Origin: JAGVSR01 sp963708775
GTDB lineage: Bacteria > Pseudomonadota > Alphaproteobacteria > Rhizobiales > Hyphomicrobiaceae
Direction: 5' to 3'
NCBI GenBank assembly: GCA_963708775.1
Contig: CAVPTI010000002.1
Coordinates: forward strand, 1 to 64,000
DNA: 64,000 nucleotides
Shown here: in pieces, positions 42,144 through 52,155 of the stretch
How positions within the stretch are numbered: the stretch's first letter is position 1
How the letters are laid out: every line of letters starts with the position of its first letter
Notes under the pieces: model-generated
The model's database searches: none
Told to the model about the DNA's origin: nothing
Seen by the model: the letters and a program-made list of their open reading frames with translations, nothing else
Program-made: the position numbers and the translations under genes

Positions 42144-42577
42144 GCGAGGACATTCCGGTTTCGGGTCATTGCCTTTGCGGTGCGGTTATGTTCACGGCCG
42201 CGGCCCGCTCGCCAGACGTGACGGCCTGCCATTGCAGCATGTGCAGCCGGTGGGGTGGTGGCGTCGCGCTGTCGATCGACATTGAAACCGCCCCGGTGTT
42301 CACGGGTGAGGACAACATCGGCGTCTACAAGTCGTCCGACTGGGGCGAGCGCGGTTTCTGCAAGGTGTGTGGGTCCAGCCTTTATTGGCGGCTTTCGGGC
42401 GCGGACCGCTATACCTTTTCGGCCGGCGCCCTGGACGATACGTCCCACCTCAGGCTCGCCAAGGAAATCTTCATCGACGATAAGCCGGGGTATTACACTT
42501 TCGCGAACGATACCGTTAAACAGACGGGCGACGAGGCGACCGAGGCGTTCCTCGCCGAAGCAGAGCACAGGACCTGA
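42140..42577 (+). CDS. GFA-family (Mss4-like) zinc protein
   Basis: This 145-residue protein has the zinc ligand set of glutathione-dependent formaldehyde-activating enzyme relatives: GHCLCGAV, ACHCSMCSRW and FCKVCGSSLYWR. Such proteins bind glutathione adducts or act as unassigned zinc proteins. It overlaps the thioesterase gene by 4 bases, and nuoD starts 9 bases after its stop. Confidence 0.85.
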   Translation: MSEDIPVSGHCLCGAVMFTAAARSPDVTACHCSMCSRWGGGVALSIDIETAPVFTGEDNIGVYKSSDWGERGFCKVCGSSLYWRLSGADRYTFSAGALDDTSHLRLAKEIFIDDKPGYYTFANDTVKQTGDEATEAFLAEAEHRT

Positions 42578-42586
42578 GCACGTTTC

Positions 42587-43777
42587 ATGCCCGAGACAGA
42601 AATTCGCCAATTCACTATCAATTTCGGGCCGCAACATCCGGCGGCACACGGCGTGCTGCGTCTCGTCCTGGAACTCGACGGCGAGGTCGTGGAGCGGGTG
42701 GACCCTCACGTGGGGCTTCTGCATCGCGGCACGGAGAAGCTGATCGAGGCGAAGACCTACACGCAGGCGATCGGCTATTTCGACCGGCTCGACTACGTGG
42801 CCCCGATGAACCAGGAGCATGCGTTCTGCCTTGCGGCGGAAAAGCTGCTCGGCATCGAGGTGCCGCGTCGGGCGCAGCTCATCCGCGTGCTCTATTCGGA
42901 GATCGGGCGGCACTTGTCGCACCTGCTCAACGTCACGACGCAGGCGATGGACGTCGGCGCGCTGACCCCGCCGCTGTGGGGCTTCGAAGAGCGCGAGAAG
43001 CTGATGGTATTTTACGAGCGCGCGTCGGGATCGCGGATGCATGCGAAGTATTTTCGCGTGGGTGGCGTGCATCAGGATCTGCCGCCGGAACTGATCGACG
43101 ACATCTACAATTGGTGCGATCCGTTCCTGAAGACGCTCGACGACATCGACGGGCTTCTGACCGACAACCGCATTTTCAAGCAGCGCAACGTCGACATCGG
43201 TGTCGTGTCGCTACAGGAAGCGTTCGACTGGGGCTTTTCGGGCGTGATGGTGCGCGGGTCGGGTGCGGCTTGGGATCTGCGCAAGGCGCAGCCGTACGAA
43301 TGCTACGAGGAGTTCGATTTCGACATTCCCATCGGGAAGAACGGCGACTGCTATGACCGCTATCTATGCCGCATGGCCGAGATGCGCGAGAGCGTGAAGA
43401 TCATGAAGCAGGCTTGCGATAAGTTGCGCCAGCCCGACGGCCAAGGGCCGGTGATGACGGCGAACAAGAAGGTCGCAGCGCCGAAGCGGGGCGAGATGAA
43501 GCGCTCGATGGAAGCGCTGATCCATCACTTCAAGCTCTACACCGAAGGTTTTCACGTGCCGGCCGGCGAGGTCTATGCGTGCGTCGAAGCGCCGAAAGGC
43601 GAGTTCGGCGTGTATCTCGTGGCGGATGGCTCCAACAAACCGTACCGGTGCAAGATCCGAGCGCCGGGTTTCCCGCATCTGGCTGCCATGGACCACCTCA
43701 ATCGCGGCCACATGCTGGCCGACGTTTCAGCCATTCTCGGTTCGATCGACATCGTGTTCGGTGAGATCGACCGCTAG
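42587..43777 (+). CDS. nuoD: NADH-quinone oxidoreductase subunit D
   Basis: NuoD is the 49-kDa subunit that forms the quinone pocket with NuoB. The 396-residue protein begins FTINFGPQHPAAHGVLRLVL and has DPHVGLLHRGTEKLIE and YFDRLDYVAPMNQEHAF. It ends with the invariant SIDIVFGEIDR. The frame is intact. An antisense gene follows, interrupting the usual nuoD-nuoE junction. Confidence 0.97.
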   Translation: MPETEIRQFTINFGPQHPAAHGVLRLVLELDGEVVERVDPHVGLLHRGTEKLIEAKTYTQAIGYFDRLDYVAPMNQEHAFCLAAEKLLGIEVPRRAQLIRVLYSEIGRHLSHLLNVTTQAMDVGALTPPLWGFEEREKLMVFYERASGSRMHAKYFRVGGVHQDLPPELIDDIYNWCDPFLKTLDDIDGLLTDNRIFKQRNVDIGVVSLQEAFDWGFSGVMVRGSGAAWDLRKAQPYECYEEFDFDIPIGKNGDCYDRYLCRMAEMRESVKIMKQACDKLRQPDGQGPVMTANKKVAAPKRGEMKRSMEALIHHFKLYTEGFHVPAGEVYACVEAPKGEFGVYLVADGSNKPYRCKIRAPGFPHLAAMDHLNRGHMLADVSAILGSIDIVFGEIDR

Positions 43778-43780
43778 ATC

Positions 43781-44083
43781 TCAGCCCTGCTGGCGGGGAA
43801 CCAAGTTAATGATAGTCCCGCTTGCCTGTCCCTGCTGCTCGTAAACTTCGAGAAAGGCGATCAGGCTGTCGAGGTGGACGAGGTAATCGGTCCGGTCGAT
43901 CTGGGTGTCATCAAGCCTGTGGCTGGTGAAATCTGCGCCTTCGATGGCGTCCTCAAGAAGCCCCACGGCATTATCGTAGGGCGTGGTGTTCCAATAGTGG
44001 ACGCCTTCATGTTCCGTTACCCGCTCGCGGATGCCACGGAGGCTGGCGGCGACGGCGCGGATGCGGCACAAATCGACGGTCAT
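43781..44083 (-). CDS. Hypothetical protein, antisense within the nuo locus
   Basis: This 100-residue protein starts MTVDLCRIRAVAASLRGIRE and has an acidic central part (LLEDAIEGADFTSHRLDDTQ) and helical LIAFLEVYEQQGQ. Composition looks like a real soluble protein, but I do not recognise it. It is convergent with nuoD, 3 bases away, and the only minus-strand gene in the operon; the nuo transcript would read through it as antisense. Confidence 0.5.
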   Translation of the reverse strand: MTVDLCRIRAVAASLRGIRERVTEHEGVHYWNTTPYDNAVGLLEDAIEGADFTSHRLDDTQIDRTDYLVHLDSLIAFLEVYEQQGQASGTIINLVPRQQG

Positions 44084-44216
44084 GGTCGGCTCCTCGATCG
44101 GGCAGTTGGTAACGAACGGTTAGCAAATCATTCACGCTAAGCTTAGGAGTTTATGGATCGCGGTGACGTTGTCGCTATAAACGGTGGCTGTGTCATAGCT
44201 AGCGCGGTCTCGTGCG

Positions 44217-44366
44217 ATGTTCGAGTTTCAAACTCAAACCGACCTTGTGATTTCGCTCACATTTCTAGTCTGGGCGCTGATCCTTTATCTCGTCAACGTT
44301 CGCGGCAAGCGCCGGCGGACGCAGCATGAAGCTTGGCGTAAAGACTCCCTGAGCCGCTGGAACTGA
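44217..44366 (+). CDS. 49-residue small membrane protein
   Basis: ATG 44217 to TGA 44366 encodes 49 residues with one transmembrane helix (LVISLTFLVWALILYLVNV), then a basic segment (RGKRRRTQHEAWRKD) that should stay in the cytoplasm. No strong ribosome binding site is visible, which lowers confidence. It lies in the nuoD-nuoE gap on the operon strand. Confidence 0.4.
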   Translation: MFEFQTQTDLVISLTFLVWALILYLVNVRGKRRRTQHEAWRKDSLSRWN

Positions 44367-44535
44367 GCATTGGGGTCTGCCTGCCTCCTTGATTTAACCG
44401 CTGCGTCACGGCGATATGGTCCAGATCGACCAACTTTGGCAGAACGGCGGAGGCTGGACGGCGCGGCGGTTGCACCTATAAAGGTTTAGCTGCAACTTGG
44501 CCGCGTGAAGGGCTCATGCTGTGGGAGGGGCGGGA

Positions 44536-44895
44536 ATGATCGACGAGCGCTTTTTGCTGGCGGTGGCAGCGTTGGGCTGGGGGCTCTCGCTTTCGACCTA
44601 TCGCATTTTCGCACGTAGAAACGGTTGGCCCATGGGATCGCTGCAGGCCGACCTTCCGGCAGTGCCCGTGATCCTGGGGCTGGCGGCGTTTCTGGCGGGG
44701 ATCCTCTTTGCAGCCGCTCGCGGACCGGACGACGGTGGCTGGGTGATCGTGCTGTTTGGTCTTCTTCTGGCGGTTTTCTGGACGGGGTTTTTGCGGGTGG
44801 GATCACAGATCTCGCTGTTCCTGGCCCCTGTGGCGCTGATCTTCTTGCTGCTGGCGTGGTTCAGTGACTTCGATAAGCTCCTCTATTGGACCTAA
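44536..44895 (+). CDS. Small membrane protein in the nuoD-nuoE gap
   Basis: This 119-residue protein starts at ATG 44536 with GGGAGGGGCGGG upstream and has four hydrophobic helices, for example FLLAVAALGWGLSLSTYRIF and ILGLAAFLAGILFAAA, ending in FSDFDKLLYWT. Family unknown. It is on the nuo strand and could be co-transcribed, but a 341-base gap separates it from nuoE. Confidence 0.6.
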   Translation: MIDERFLLAVAALGWGLSLSTYRIFARRNGWPMGSLQADLPAVPVILGLAAFLAGILFAAARGPDDGGWVIVLFGLLLAVFWTGFLRVGSQISLFLAPVALIFLLLAWFSDFDKLLYWT

Positions 44896-45236
44896 TTCCT
44901 GCGGGCCAAGCCGTCGCTTGGGCCCACTGAGCGCTGAATTCGGCAGGTTCGGGCGTACGCGCAAAAACTGATTCGCGTCGCCTTCCTCGCGACATCGCAG
45001 CGCGGGCGGTCCGCCGATGGGCGAACCCATCCCCGCTTGCTTTGCCCGCACCAACACCGTAACTGAAATCCGGAACCGTCGAAGGGTTCGCGGGGTGGGG
45101 ACGCCCTTTGAATTCGCGTGCTGAGGTGCAATGCGTGCGCGCATTGAGCCACACGCCGGACCCCGTTTCGGTGAACTCACAGTGGCAGTCCGGTGTGGGA
45201 AAGCATTGACCCGCGCTTGGCAGTTTGGAGCCGTGC
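44896..45236. other. Non-coding gap upstream of nuoE
   Basis: These 341 bases show no gene with a ribosome binding site. An imperfect GGGCCAAGC/GCTTGGGCCC hairpin lies near 44910-44934. A promoter for nuoE-N may lie here, but none is obvious. Confidence 0.4.
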
Positions 45237-46187
45237 ATGGCCGTTCGCCGCTTACATCCAGATCAACCCGCAGGTTTTGCTTTCACGTCGGAAAATATGG
45301 CGTGGGTGAATGCGGCCATCGCCAAGTATCCGCCGGGCAAGCAGGCCTCGGCGGTGATCCCGGTGCTGTGGCGCGCGCAGGAACAGATCGGCGGCTGGAT
45401 TACGGAACCGGCGATCCGCGTCGTCGCCGACATGCTCGGAATGGCGCACATCCGCGTCCTTGAAATCGCGACGTTCTACACGATGTTCCAGTTGGCTCCG
45501 ATCGGGTCCAAGGCGCACGTGCAGGTGTGCGGAACGACACCGTGCATGCTGCGGGGGTCGAAGGACCTCATCAAGGTCTGCAAGAAGCGGATTGCCGAAG
45601 ATCCGTTTCACCTGTCGGCTGACGGAGCGTTCTCGTGGGAAGAGGTGGAGTGCCTCGGCTCGTGCGCGAATGCACCCATGGTCCAGATCGGCGCTGACAC
45701 CTACGAGGATCTGACGCCGGCAAGTTTCGATGCTCTGCTGGATGGTTTTGCTCAAGGCATGCCGCCCATGCCCGGGTCGCAAATAGGCCGTACGGCCTCT
45801 TGTCCTGAAGGCGGGCCGACGACACTGTCCGATCCGTCGCTCTTCGATGGGTCTCGTGTGGGCCAGTGGCAGAAGCGGTTGGAGCATGGCTCTGGCGGTT
45901 CAGCGCCTGCGGCTCCGGTTACGCCTGCTGCGCCTTCCACGCCCTCGGCTCCCCCGGCGCCTGCGGCGTCGGCTGCTCCGGTGGAAGGTTCGAAGCCCTT
46001 CGTGCATCCAGCGGCGCTTGCCGCGATGGCGAACGCAGGGATCGTGAAGGAACTCGAAGATCGCGGCAGCGCGGGTGGCAAGCCCATCCCTGCCGGCGAG
46101 TTGGCGAGCCTGGCGCAGTTGGCCCGCGTCAAGGGGCCTGCCGCTTTCGGCGCTAAGCCGGACGAAAACGACGGCGTGAAGGGATAA
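45237..46187 (+). CDS. nuoE: NADH-quinone oxidoreductase subunit E with extended C-terminus
   Basis: NuoE carries the [2Fe-2S] cluster N1a. The first 180 residues of this 316-residue protein are the standard domain, with cluster ligands in CGTTPCMLRG and CLGSCANAPM and IATFYTMFQLAPIG. From about 210 there is an Ala/Pro-rich linker, then a basic/Ala-rich tail (FVHPAALAAMANAGIVKELE and following). Such extensions occur in other Hyphomicrobiales NuoE proteins; here it adds about 130 residues. The ATG at 45237 fits the family start. Confidence 0.94.
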   Translation: MAVRRLHPDQPAGFAFTSENMAWVNAAIAKYPPGKQASAVIPVLWRAQEQIGGWITEPAIRVVADMLGMAHIRVLEIATFYTMFQLAPIGSKAHVQVCGTTPCMLRGSKDLIKVCKKRIAEDPFHLSADGAFSWEEVECLGSCANAPMVQIGADTYEDLTPASFDALLDGFAQGMPPMPGSQIGRTASCPEGGPTTLSDPSLFDGSRVGQWQKRLEHGSGGSAPAAPVTPAAPSTPSAPPAPAASAAPVEGSKPFVHPAALAAMANAGIVKELEDRGSAGGKPIPAGELASLAQLARVKGPAAFGAKPDENDGVKG

Positions 46188-46195
46188 CGCAGTTC

Positions 46196-47485
<1,290 letters not shown>

Positions 47486-47551
47486 ACTGAAGTGTTGTGG
47501 CCGCGCTCTCGCGCACGGCCATCTTGAAGCCTATAGGACGAGAAGAGACGC

Positions 47552-49621
47552 ATGGCACGTAAGCTCATCGTCGACGGTGTTGAGATCGAGGTGGAAGACG
47601 GCACCACGCTGATGCATGCGTGCGAGGCTGTCGGCGCCGAGATTCCGCGCTTTTGCTATCACGAGCGCCTGTCGATCGCGGGCAACTGCCGCATGTGCCT
47701 CGTGGAAGTCGAGGGCAGCCCGAAGCCGATCGCGTCGTGCGCGATGCTGGTCAATGATCTGCCGCCCAACCGCGACGGATCGCCGAAGAAGATTTTCACC
47801 AAGAGCGCAGTCGCCAGGAAGGCGCGCGAAGGCGTGATGGAGTTCCTGCTGCTCAATCATCCGCTGGATTGCCCGATCTGCGACCAGGGCGGCGAATGCG
47901 ACCTGCAGGATCAGGCGATGGCGTTCGGCATGGGCGGGTCGCGCTACGAAGAGAACAAGCGGGCGGTCGAGGACAAGTACATCGGGCCGCTGATCAAGAC
48001 CGTGATGACGCGCTGCATCCACTGCACGCGGTGCGTGCGCTACATGACCGAGATCGCGGGTGTGGAAGAATTGGGTCTGATCGGACGCGGCGAGGACGCC
48101 GAGATCACGACGTATCTCGAAAAGGGCATTCTGACCGAGATGAGCGCCAACGCGGTGGACCTGTGCCCCGTCGGCGCGCTGACGCACCGGCCGTGGGCGC
48201 ATAACGCGCGGCCGTGGGAATTGAAGAAGACGGAAAGCGTGGACGTGATGGATGCGGTCGGCTCCGCGATCCGTATCGACACACGCGGTCGCGAAGTGAT
48301 GCGCATTCTGCCGCGCAACAACGACGCCGTGAACGAGGAGTGGATTTCCGACAAGACGAGGCATGTCGTCGACGGCTTGAAGATGCAGCGGCTAGACCGG
48401 CCGTATGTGCGCCGTAACGGGCGGCTGGTGGCGGCCACGTGGGCCGAAGCGCTGGATGCCGTGGCGCAGCGGCTGAAATCGACGATCCCGGCGAGGATCG
48501 GTGCGATCGCGGGCGATCTGGCGGGAGCGGAGGAGATGTTCGCGCTGCGCGAACTCATGACTGGCCTCGGCGTCACGAACCTGGATTGCCGGCAGGCTGG
48601 TGAGGCGTTCGATCCGGCGGCAGGGCGCGCGGGCTATACTTTCAACGCAACCATCGAGGGCATCGACGTTGCCGACGCGATCCTGATTGTCGGTGCCAAT
48701 CCGCGGCTGGAAGCGCCGGTGCTCAATGCACGCCTTCGGCGCCGCGCACGGCAGCCGGGCGTCACGGTGGCGCTGATCGGCGAGGCGGTGGACCTCGGGT
48801 TCAAGTATCTGCATCTGGGTACCGATCCGTCGGCGATCACGAAGGTCTTGCAGGCCCCGGCAGCACCGGCGCAGCATCCGATGATCATCGTGGGCAGCGG
48901 GGCGGTGTCTCGTTCTGACGGAGCGGCCATCCTTGGCGCGCTGGCGAAGGCGGCTTTGCAGTTCGGCGTCGTGAAGGACGGATGGAACGGATTCTCGGTG
49001 CTGCATACGGCTGCGGCGCGCGTGGCGGGTCTCGACCTGGGCTTCGTGCCGGGGGCGAAGGGACTGACGGCGCAACAGATGGCGGCGGGCGGAGTGGACG
49101 TGCTGTTCAATCTCGGGGCCGATGAGATCGACATCGCGCCGGGGCCGTTCGTGATCTACCAGGGCAGCCACGGCGATCGCGGCGCGCACCGCGCCGACGT
49201 GATCCTGCCTGGCGCGGCCTATACCGAGAAGAGCGCGACCTACGTCAACACTGAAGGCCGGGCGCAGCAGACGGTGCGTGCCGTCTTCCCGCCGGGAGAG
49301 GCGCGCGAAGACTGGACGATCCTGCGCGCGTTGTCGGCTGAGATCGGCAAGCCGCTGCCGTTCGATACACTGGAACAGTTGCGGGCGAAAATGTACGCGG
49401 CGGTGCCGCAGCTTGCCGCGCTTAATACGGTGGCAGCTGCGGATACCAAGGCTATCGAGACACTCGCGTCGCGGCTTGGACCGATGCGCGACGATCGTTT
49501 TGTTGCGCCGATCAAGGATTTTTATCTGACAAATCCGATCGCGCGTGCGTCGCAGGTGATGGCGGAATTGAGCGCGCTGCGTCATGCGGCGGCGGGCAAG
49601 ACGCTGTCGGCTGCGGAATAG
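47552..49621 (+). CDS. nuoG: NADH-quinone oxidoreductase subunit G
   Basis: NuoG carries three Fe-S clusters in the peripheral arm. The 689-residue protein has the N-terminal [2Fe-2S] ligands (CYHERLSIAGNCRMC), the His-Cys [4Fe-4S] site (CPICDQGGECDLQD) and the further site CIHCTRCVRY. The molybdopterin-oxidoreductase-like C-terminal domain is shorter than the E. coli form, as is usual in alphaproteobacteria (GDLAGAEEMFALRELM). The frame is intact. Confidence 0.97.
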   Translation: MARKLIVDGVEIEVEDGTTLMHACEAVGAEIPRFCYHERLSIAGNCRMCLVEVEGSPKPIASCAMLVNDLPPNRDGSPKKIFTKSAVARKAREGVMEFLLLNHPLDCPICDQGGECDLQDQAMAFGMGGSRYEENKRAVEDKYIGPLIKTVMTRCIHCTRCVRYMTEIAGVEELGLIGRGEDAEITTYLEKGILTEMSANAVDLCPVGALTHRPWAHNARPWELKKTESVDVMDAVGSAIRIDTRGREVMRILPRNNDAVNEEWISDKTRHVVDGLKMQRLDRPYVRRNGRLVAATWAEALDAVAQRLKSTIPARIGAIAGDLAGAEEMFALRELMTGLGVTNLDCRQAGEAFDPAAGRAGYTFNATIEGIDVADAILIVGANPRLEAPVLNARLRRRARQPGVTVALIGEAVDLGFKYLHLGTDPSAITKVLQAPAAPAQHPMIIVGSGAVSRSDGAAILGALAKAALQFGVVKDGWNGFSVLHTAAARVAGLDLGFVPGAKGLTAQQMAAGGVDVLFNLGADEIDIAPGPFVIYQGSHGDRGAHRADVILPGAAYTEKSATYVNTEGRAQQTVRAVFPPGEAREDWTILRALSAEIGKPLPFDTLEQLRAKMYAAVPQLAALNTVAAADTKAIETLASRLGPMRDDRFVAPIKDFYLTNPIARASQVMAELSALRHAAAGKTLSAAE

Positions 49622-49639
49622 GGAAGGGCAAGGGACGCG

Positions 49640-50701
49640 ATGGCGGAACAGTCGAGCCTTTGGGACAGTTTCATCTGGCTCGCGGTCAACGTGGGGCTTA
49701 GCCTTGCGCTGCTCACGGGGCTCCTGATCATCATCGCCTATCTGCTGCTGCTCGACCGCAAGGTATGGGCGGCGGTGCAGTTGCGGAAAGGTCCCAACGT
49801 GGTCGGTCCGTGGGGCCTGCTGCAATCGTTCGCGGATCTCATCAAGTTCGCCGTGAAGGAGCCGATCATTCCTGCGGGCGCGAACAAGGGCGTATTTCTT
49901 CTTGCTCCTCTGGCCACGGCCGTGTGCGCGCTGGCAGCGTGGGCGGTGATCCCGATCAGCGAGAACAGCTGGGGCAAGTGGGTGATCTCCGACTTGAACG
50001 TCGGCATCCTGTATGTGCTCGCCATCTCCTCGCTCGGCGTTTACGGCGTGATCATGGGCGGGTGGGCGTCGAACTCGAAGTATCCGTTCATGGGCGCGCT
50101 GCGTTCGGCGGCGCAGATGGTTTCGTACGAGGTCTCGATCGGCTTCGTCATCATCACGGTGCTGCTGCTCGTCGGCTCGCTCAACATGACCGACATCGTC
50201 CGCGCGCAGGCCGACGGGATCGGGACGTCTGCGGGGTTGCCTGCGTCGTTCCTCGACTGGCACTGGCTGGTGCTGCTGCCGATGTTCGTGATCTTCTTCA
50301 TCTCGGCGCTGGCCGAGACGAACCGGCCGCCTTTCGATCTCGTGGAGGCGGAATCGGAACTCGTCGCGGGCTTCATGGTCGAATACTCGTCGACCCCGTA
50401 CCTGCTCTTCATGCTCGGTGAGTACGTGGCGATCGTGACCATGTGCGCTTTGGGCACGATCCTGTTCCTCGGCGGATGGCTGCCGCCGCTCGATATCGTT
50501 CCGTTCAACATGGTGCCCGGGATCGTCTGGTTCATTCTCAAGGCGACGTTCCTGTTCTTCATGTTCGCGATGGTGAAGGCCATGGTGCCGCGCTACCGCT
50601 ACGACCAGTTGATGCGGCTCGGCTGGAAGGTGTTCCTGCCACTGTCGCTTGTTGCCGTGGTCGTCGTCGCGGCCGTGGTGCAGTTCGGGGGTGTGTCGTG
50701 A
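49640..50701 (+). CDS. nuoH: NADH-quinone oxidoreductase subunit H
   Basis: NuoH is the membrane subunit that joins the quinone cavity to the proton pumps. The 353-residue protein has eight helices, ERK-type loop LDRKVWAAVQLRKGPNVVGP, FADLIKFAVKEPIIPAGANK and the acidic loop ALAETNRPPFDLVEAESELV. Its stop overlaps the GTG start of a small membrane protein (GTGA). Confidence 0.97.
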   Translation: MAEQSSLWDSFIWLAVNVGLSLALLTGLLIIIAYLLLLDRKVWAAVQLRKGPNVVGPWGLLQSFADLIKFAVKEPIIPAGANKGVFLLAPLATAVCALAAWAVIPISENSWGKWVISDLNVGILYVLAISSLGVYGVIMGGWASNSKYPFMGALRSAAQMVSYEVSIGFVIITVLLLVGSLNMTDIVRAQADGIGTSAGLPASFLDWHWLVLLPMFVIFFISALAETNRPPFDLVEAESELVAGFMVEYSSTPYLLFMLGEYVAIVTMCALGTILFLGGWLPPLDIVPFNMVPGIVWFILKATFLFFMFAMVKAMVPRYRYDQLMRLGWKVFLPLSLVAVVVVAAVVQFGGVS

Positions 50702-50913
50702 CAGGTCCGCTGGTCGGGTTAGCGGTGGGTTTCGTTGCGGGGCTGTTCGGCTTCGTTGCGATCCGCCGGCTGGCTGATCGGATCCAGGCGGCCCGTCCAG
50801 ACGACGCCGGGCAGCGCACGGCATCTCTATTGAGGTCGACGGCCGTCGTCGATCTCGTGTTGTTTACGGCGGGCGGTGCGCTCGTCGGCTGGTATGTGTT
50901 TCCGAACGGTTGA
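50698..50913 (+). CDS. 71-residue small membrane protein between nuoH and nuoI
   Basis: GTG 50698 overlaps the nuoH stop, so the two are translationally coupled. The product has two hydrophobic helices (GPLVGLAVGFVAGLFGFVAI and STAVVDLVLFTAGGALVGWY) around a basic, polar middle (RRLADRIQAARPDDAGQRTA). nuoI starts 18 bases after its stop. Family unknown; the position suggests a complex I assembly factor or extra subunit, by inference only. Confidence 0.65.
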   Translation: MTGPLVGLAVGFVAGLFGFVAIRRLADRIQAARPDDAGQRTASLLRSTAVVDLVLFTAGGALVGWYVFPNG

Positions 50914-50931
50914 TCTCAAGGCCATCTGACC

Positions 50932-51420
50932 ATGAACATCGCCCAGGGCGTGAAATCACTGTTTCTCATCGAGTTCGTGAAGGCGTTCGGCCTCACGATG
51001 CGATACTTCTTTGCGCCGAAGAAGACGCTGAACTATCCGTTCGAGAAGGGGCCGCTGAGCCCGCGCTTCCGCGGTGAACATGCGCTGCGCCGATACCCGA
51101 ACGGGGAAGAGCGTTGCATCGCCTGCAAGCTGTGCGAGGCAATCTGCCCGGCACAGGCGATCACCATCGAAGCGGGGCCGCGGCGCAATGACGGCACGCG
51201 GCGCACGACGCGCTACGATATCGACATGACGAAGTGCATCTATTGTGGCCTGTGCCAGGAGGCGTGTCCGGTGGACGCGATCGTGGAAGGGCCGAACTTC
51301 GAATTCGCGACGGAGACGCGCGAGGAACTTTTCTACGATAAGGACAAGCTGCTCGCGAACGGCGACCGTTGGGAGCGCGAGATCGCGCGCAACATGGCGG
51401 CGGATGCGAAGTACAGGTGA
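50932..51420 (+). CDS. nuoI: NADH-quinone oxidoreductase subunit I
   Basis: NuoI holds clusters N6a and N6b. The 162-residue protein has two ferredoxin motifs, CIACKLCEAICPAQAITI and CIYCGLCQEACPVDAIVEG. The N-terminus contains the conserved membrane-facing segment (GLTMRYFFAPKKTLNYPFEK). It lies on the nuo strand between the 71-residue gene and nuoJ. Confidence 0.97.
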   Translation: MNIAQGVKSLFLIEFVKAFGLTMRYFFAPKKTLNYPFEKGPLSPRFRGEHALRRYPNGEERCIACKLCEAICPAQAITIEAGPRRNDGTRRTTRYDIDMTKCIYCGLCQEACPVDAIVEGPNFEFATETREELFYDKDKLLANGDRWEREIARNMAADAKYR

Positions 51421-51460
51421 GGATGTTCGGGATGAGTGGTTCGTGCAAGCGGATGCTACT

Positions 51461-51496
51461 CACCCCGACCCTCTCCCCGTCAAAGGCGATGGGGTG
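51461..51496. repeat. Short palindrome upstream of nuoJ
   Basis: CACCCC and GGGGTG flank a centre with CCCTCTCCCC, resembling the palindrome at 32137-32203. It lies in the nuoI-nuoJ gap and would form a hairpin in the operon mRNA. Confidence 0.5.
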
Positions 51497-51522
51497 ATGG
51501 GGCAGGATTGGATGACTGGGCT

Positions 51523-52155
51523 ATGCTGACGGCAGGGTTCTTCTATCTGTTTGCGGTGTTGGCGATCGCGTCGGCGACGATGGTGATCGTTGCGCGCAAT
51601 CCCGTGCACGCGGTGCTGTTCCTGATTCTGACATTCTTTAACGCCGCGGGGCTGTTCATTCTGTTGGGCGCTGAATTTCTCGCGATGCTGCTCGTCATCG
51701 TCTACGTGGGCGCGGTGGCGGTGCTGTTCCTGTTCGTCGTGATGATGCTGGACGTGGACTTTGCCGAACTTCGCGCCGGCTTCATCAACAATGCGCCAAT
51801 TGGATTGCTGGTTGCGGGCATTGTGCTCGTCGAACTCGTCGCGCTCTTTGTGACCGGTGCTTCCGATGGCCTGCCGACCGCCATTCCGACTGCGGCACCT
51901 GGTGTGGAAACGCTGACGAACACGGAGCAGATCGGTCGGGTGCTTTATACGAAGTACGTTTATTTCTTCCAGGCGGCGGGCCTCGTGCTTCTCGTCGCGA
52001 TGATTGGTGCGATCGTTCTGACGCTGCGCCATCGTGAAGGCGTGAAGCGGCAGTCCATTTCGGCGCAGAACGCACGCACCCCTGCCATGGGCCTTGAAGT
52101 GGTCAAGGTGGCGCCGGGTGGCGCAGTCATTCCCTCGTCGGAGGGGCCGCGATGA
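51523..52155 (+). CDS. nuoJ: NADH-quinone oxidoreductase subunit J
   Basis: NuoJ is a five-helix membrane subunit of complex I. The 210-residue protein has NPVHAVLFLILTFFNAAGLF and EFLAMLLVIVYVGAVAVLFL, with the glutamate of the proton path in the second block. The ATG at 51523 (MLTAGFFYLF) is preferred; an upstream frame from 51436 crosses the palindrome. The stop overlaps the next gene's start (ATGA). Confidence 0.95.
   Translation: MLTAGFFYLFAVLAIASATMVIVARNPVHAVLFLILTFFNAAGLFILLGAEFLAMLLVIVYVGAVAVLFLFVVMMLDVDFAELRAGFINNAPIGLLVAGIVLVELVALFVTGASDGLPTAIPTAAPGVETLTNTEQIGRVLYTKYVYFFQAAGLVLLVAMIGAIVLTLRHREGVKRQSISAQNARTPAMGLEVVKVAPGGAVIPSSEGPR

Noticed and set aside
48392..50824. 810-codon minus-strand open frame opposite nuoG and nuoH
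   Set aside because: It is opposite two certain complex I genes, with the Arg/His-rich composition of an antisense shadow.
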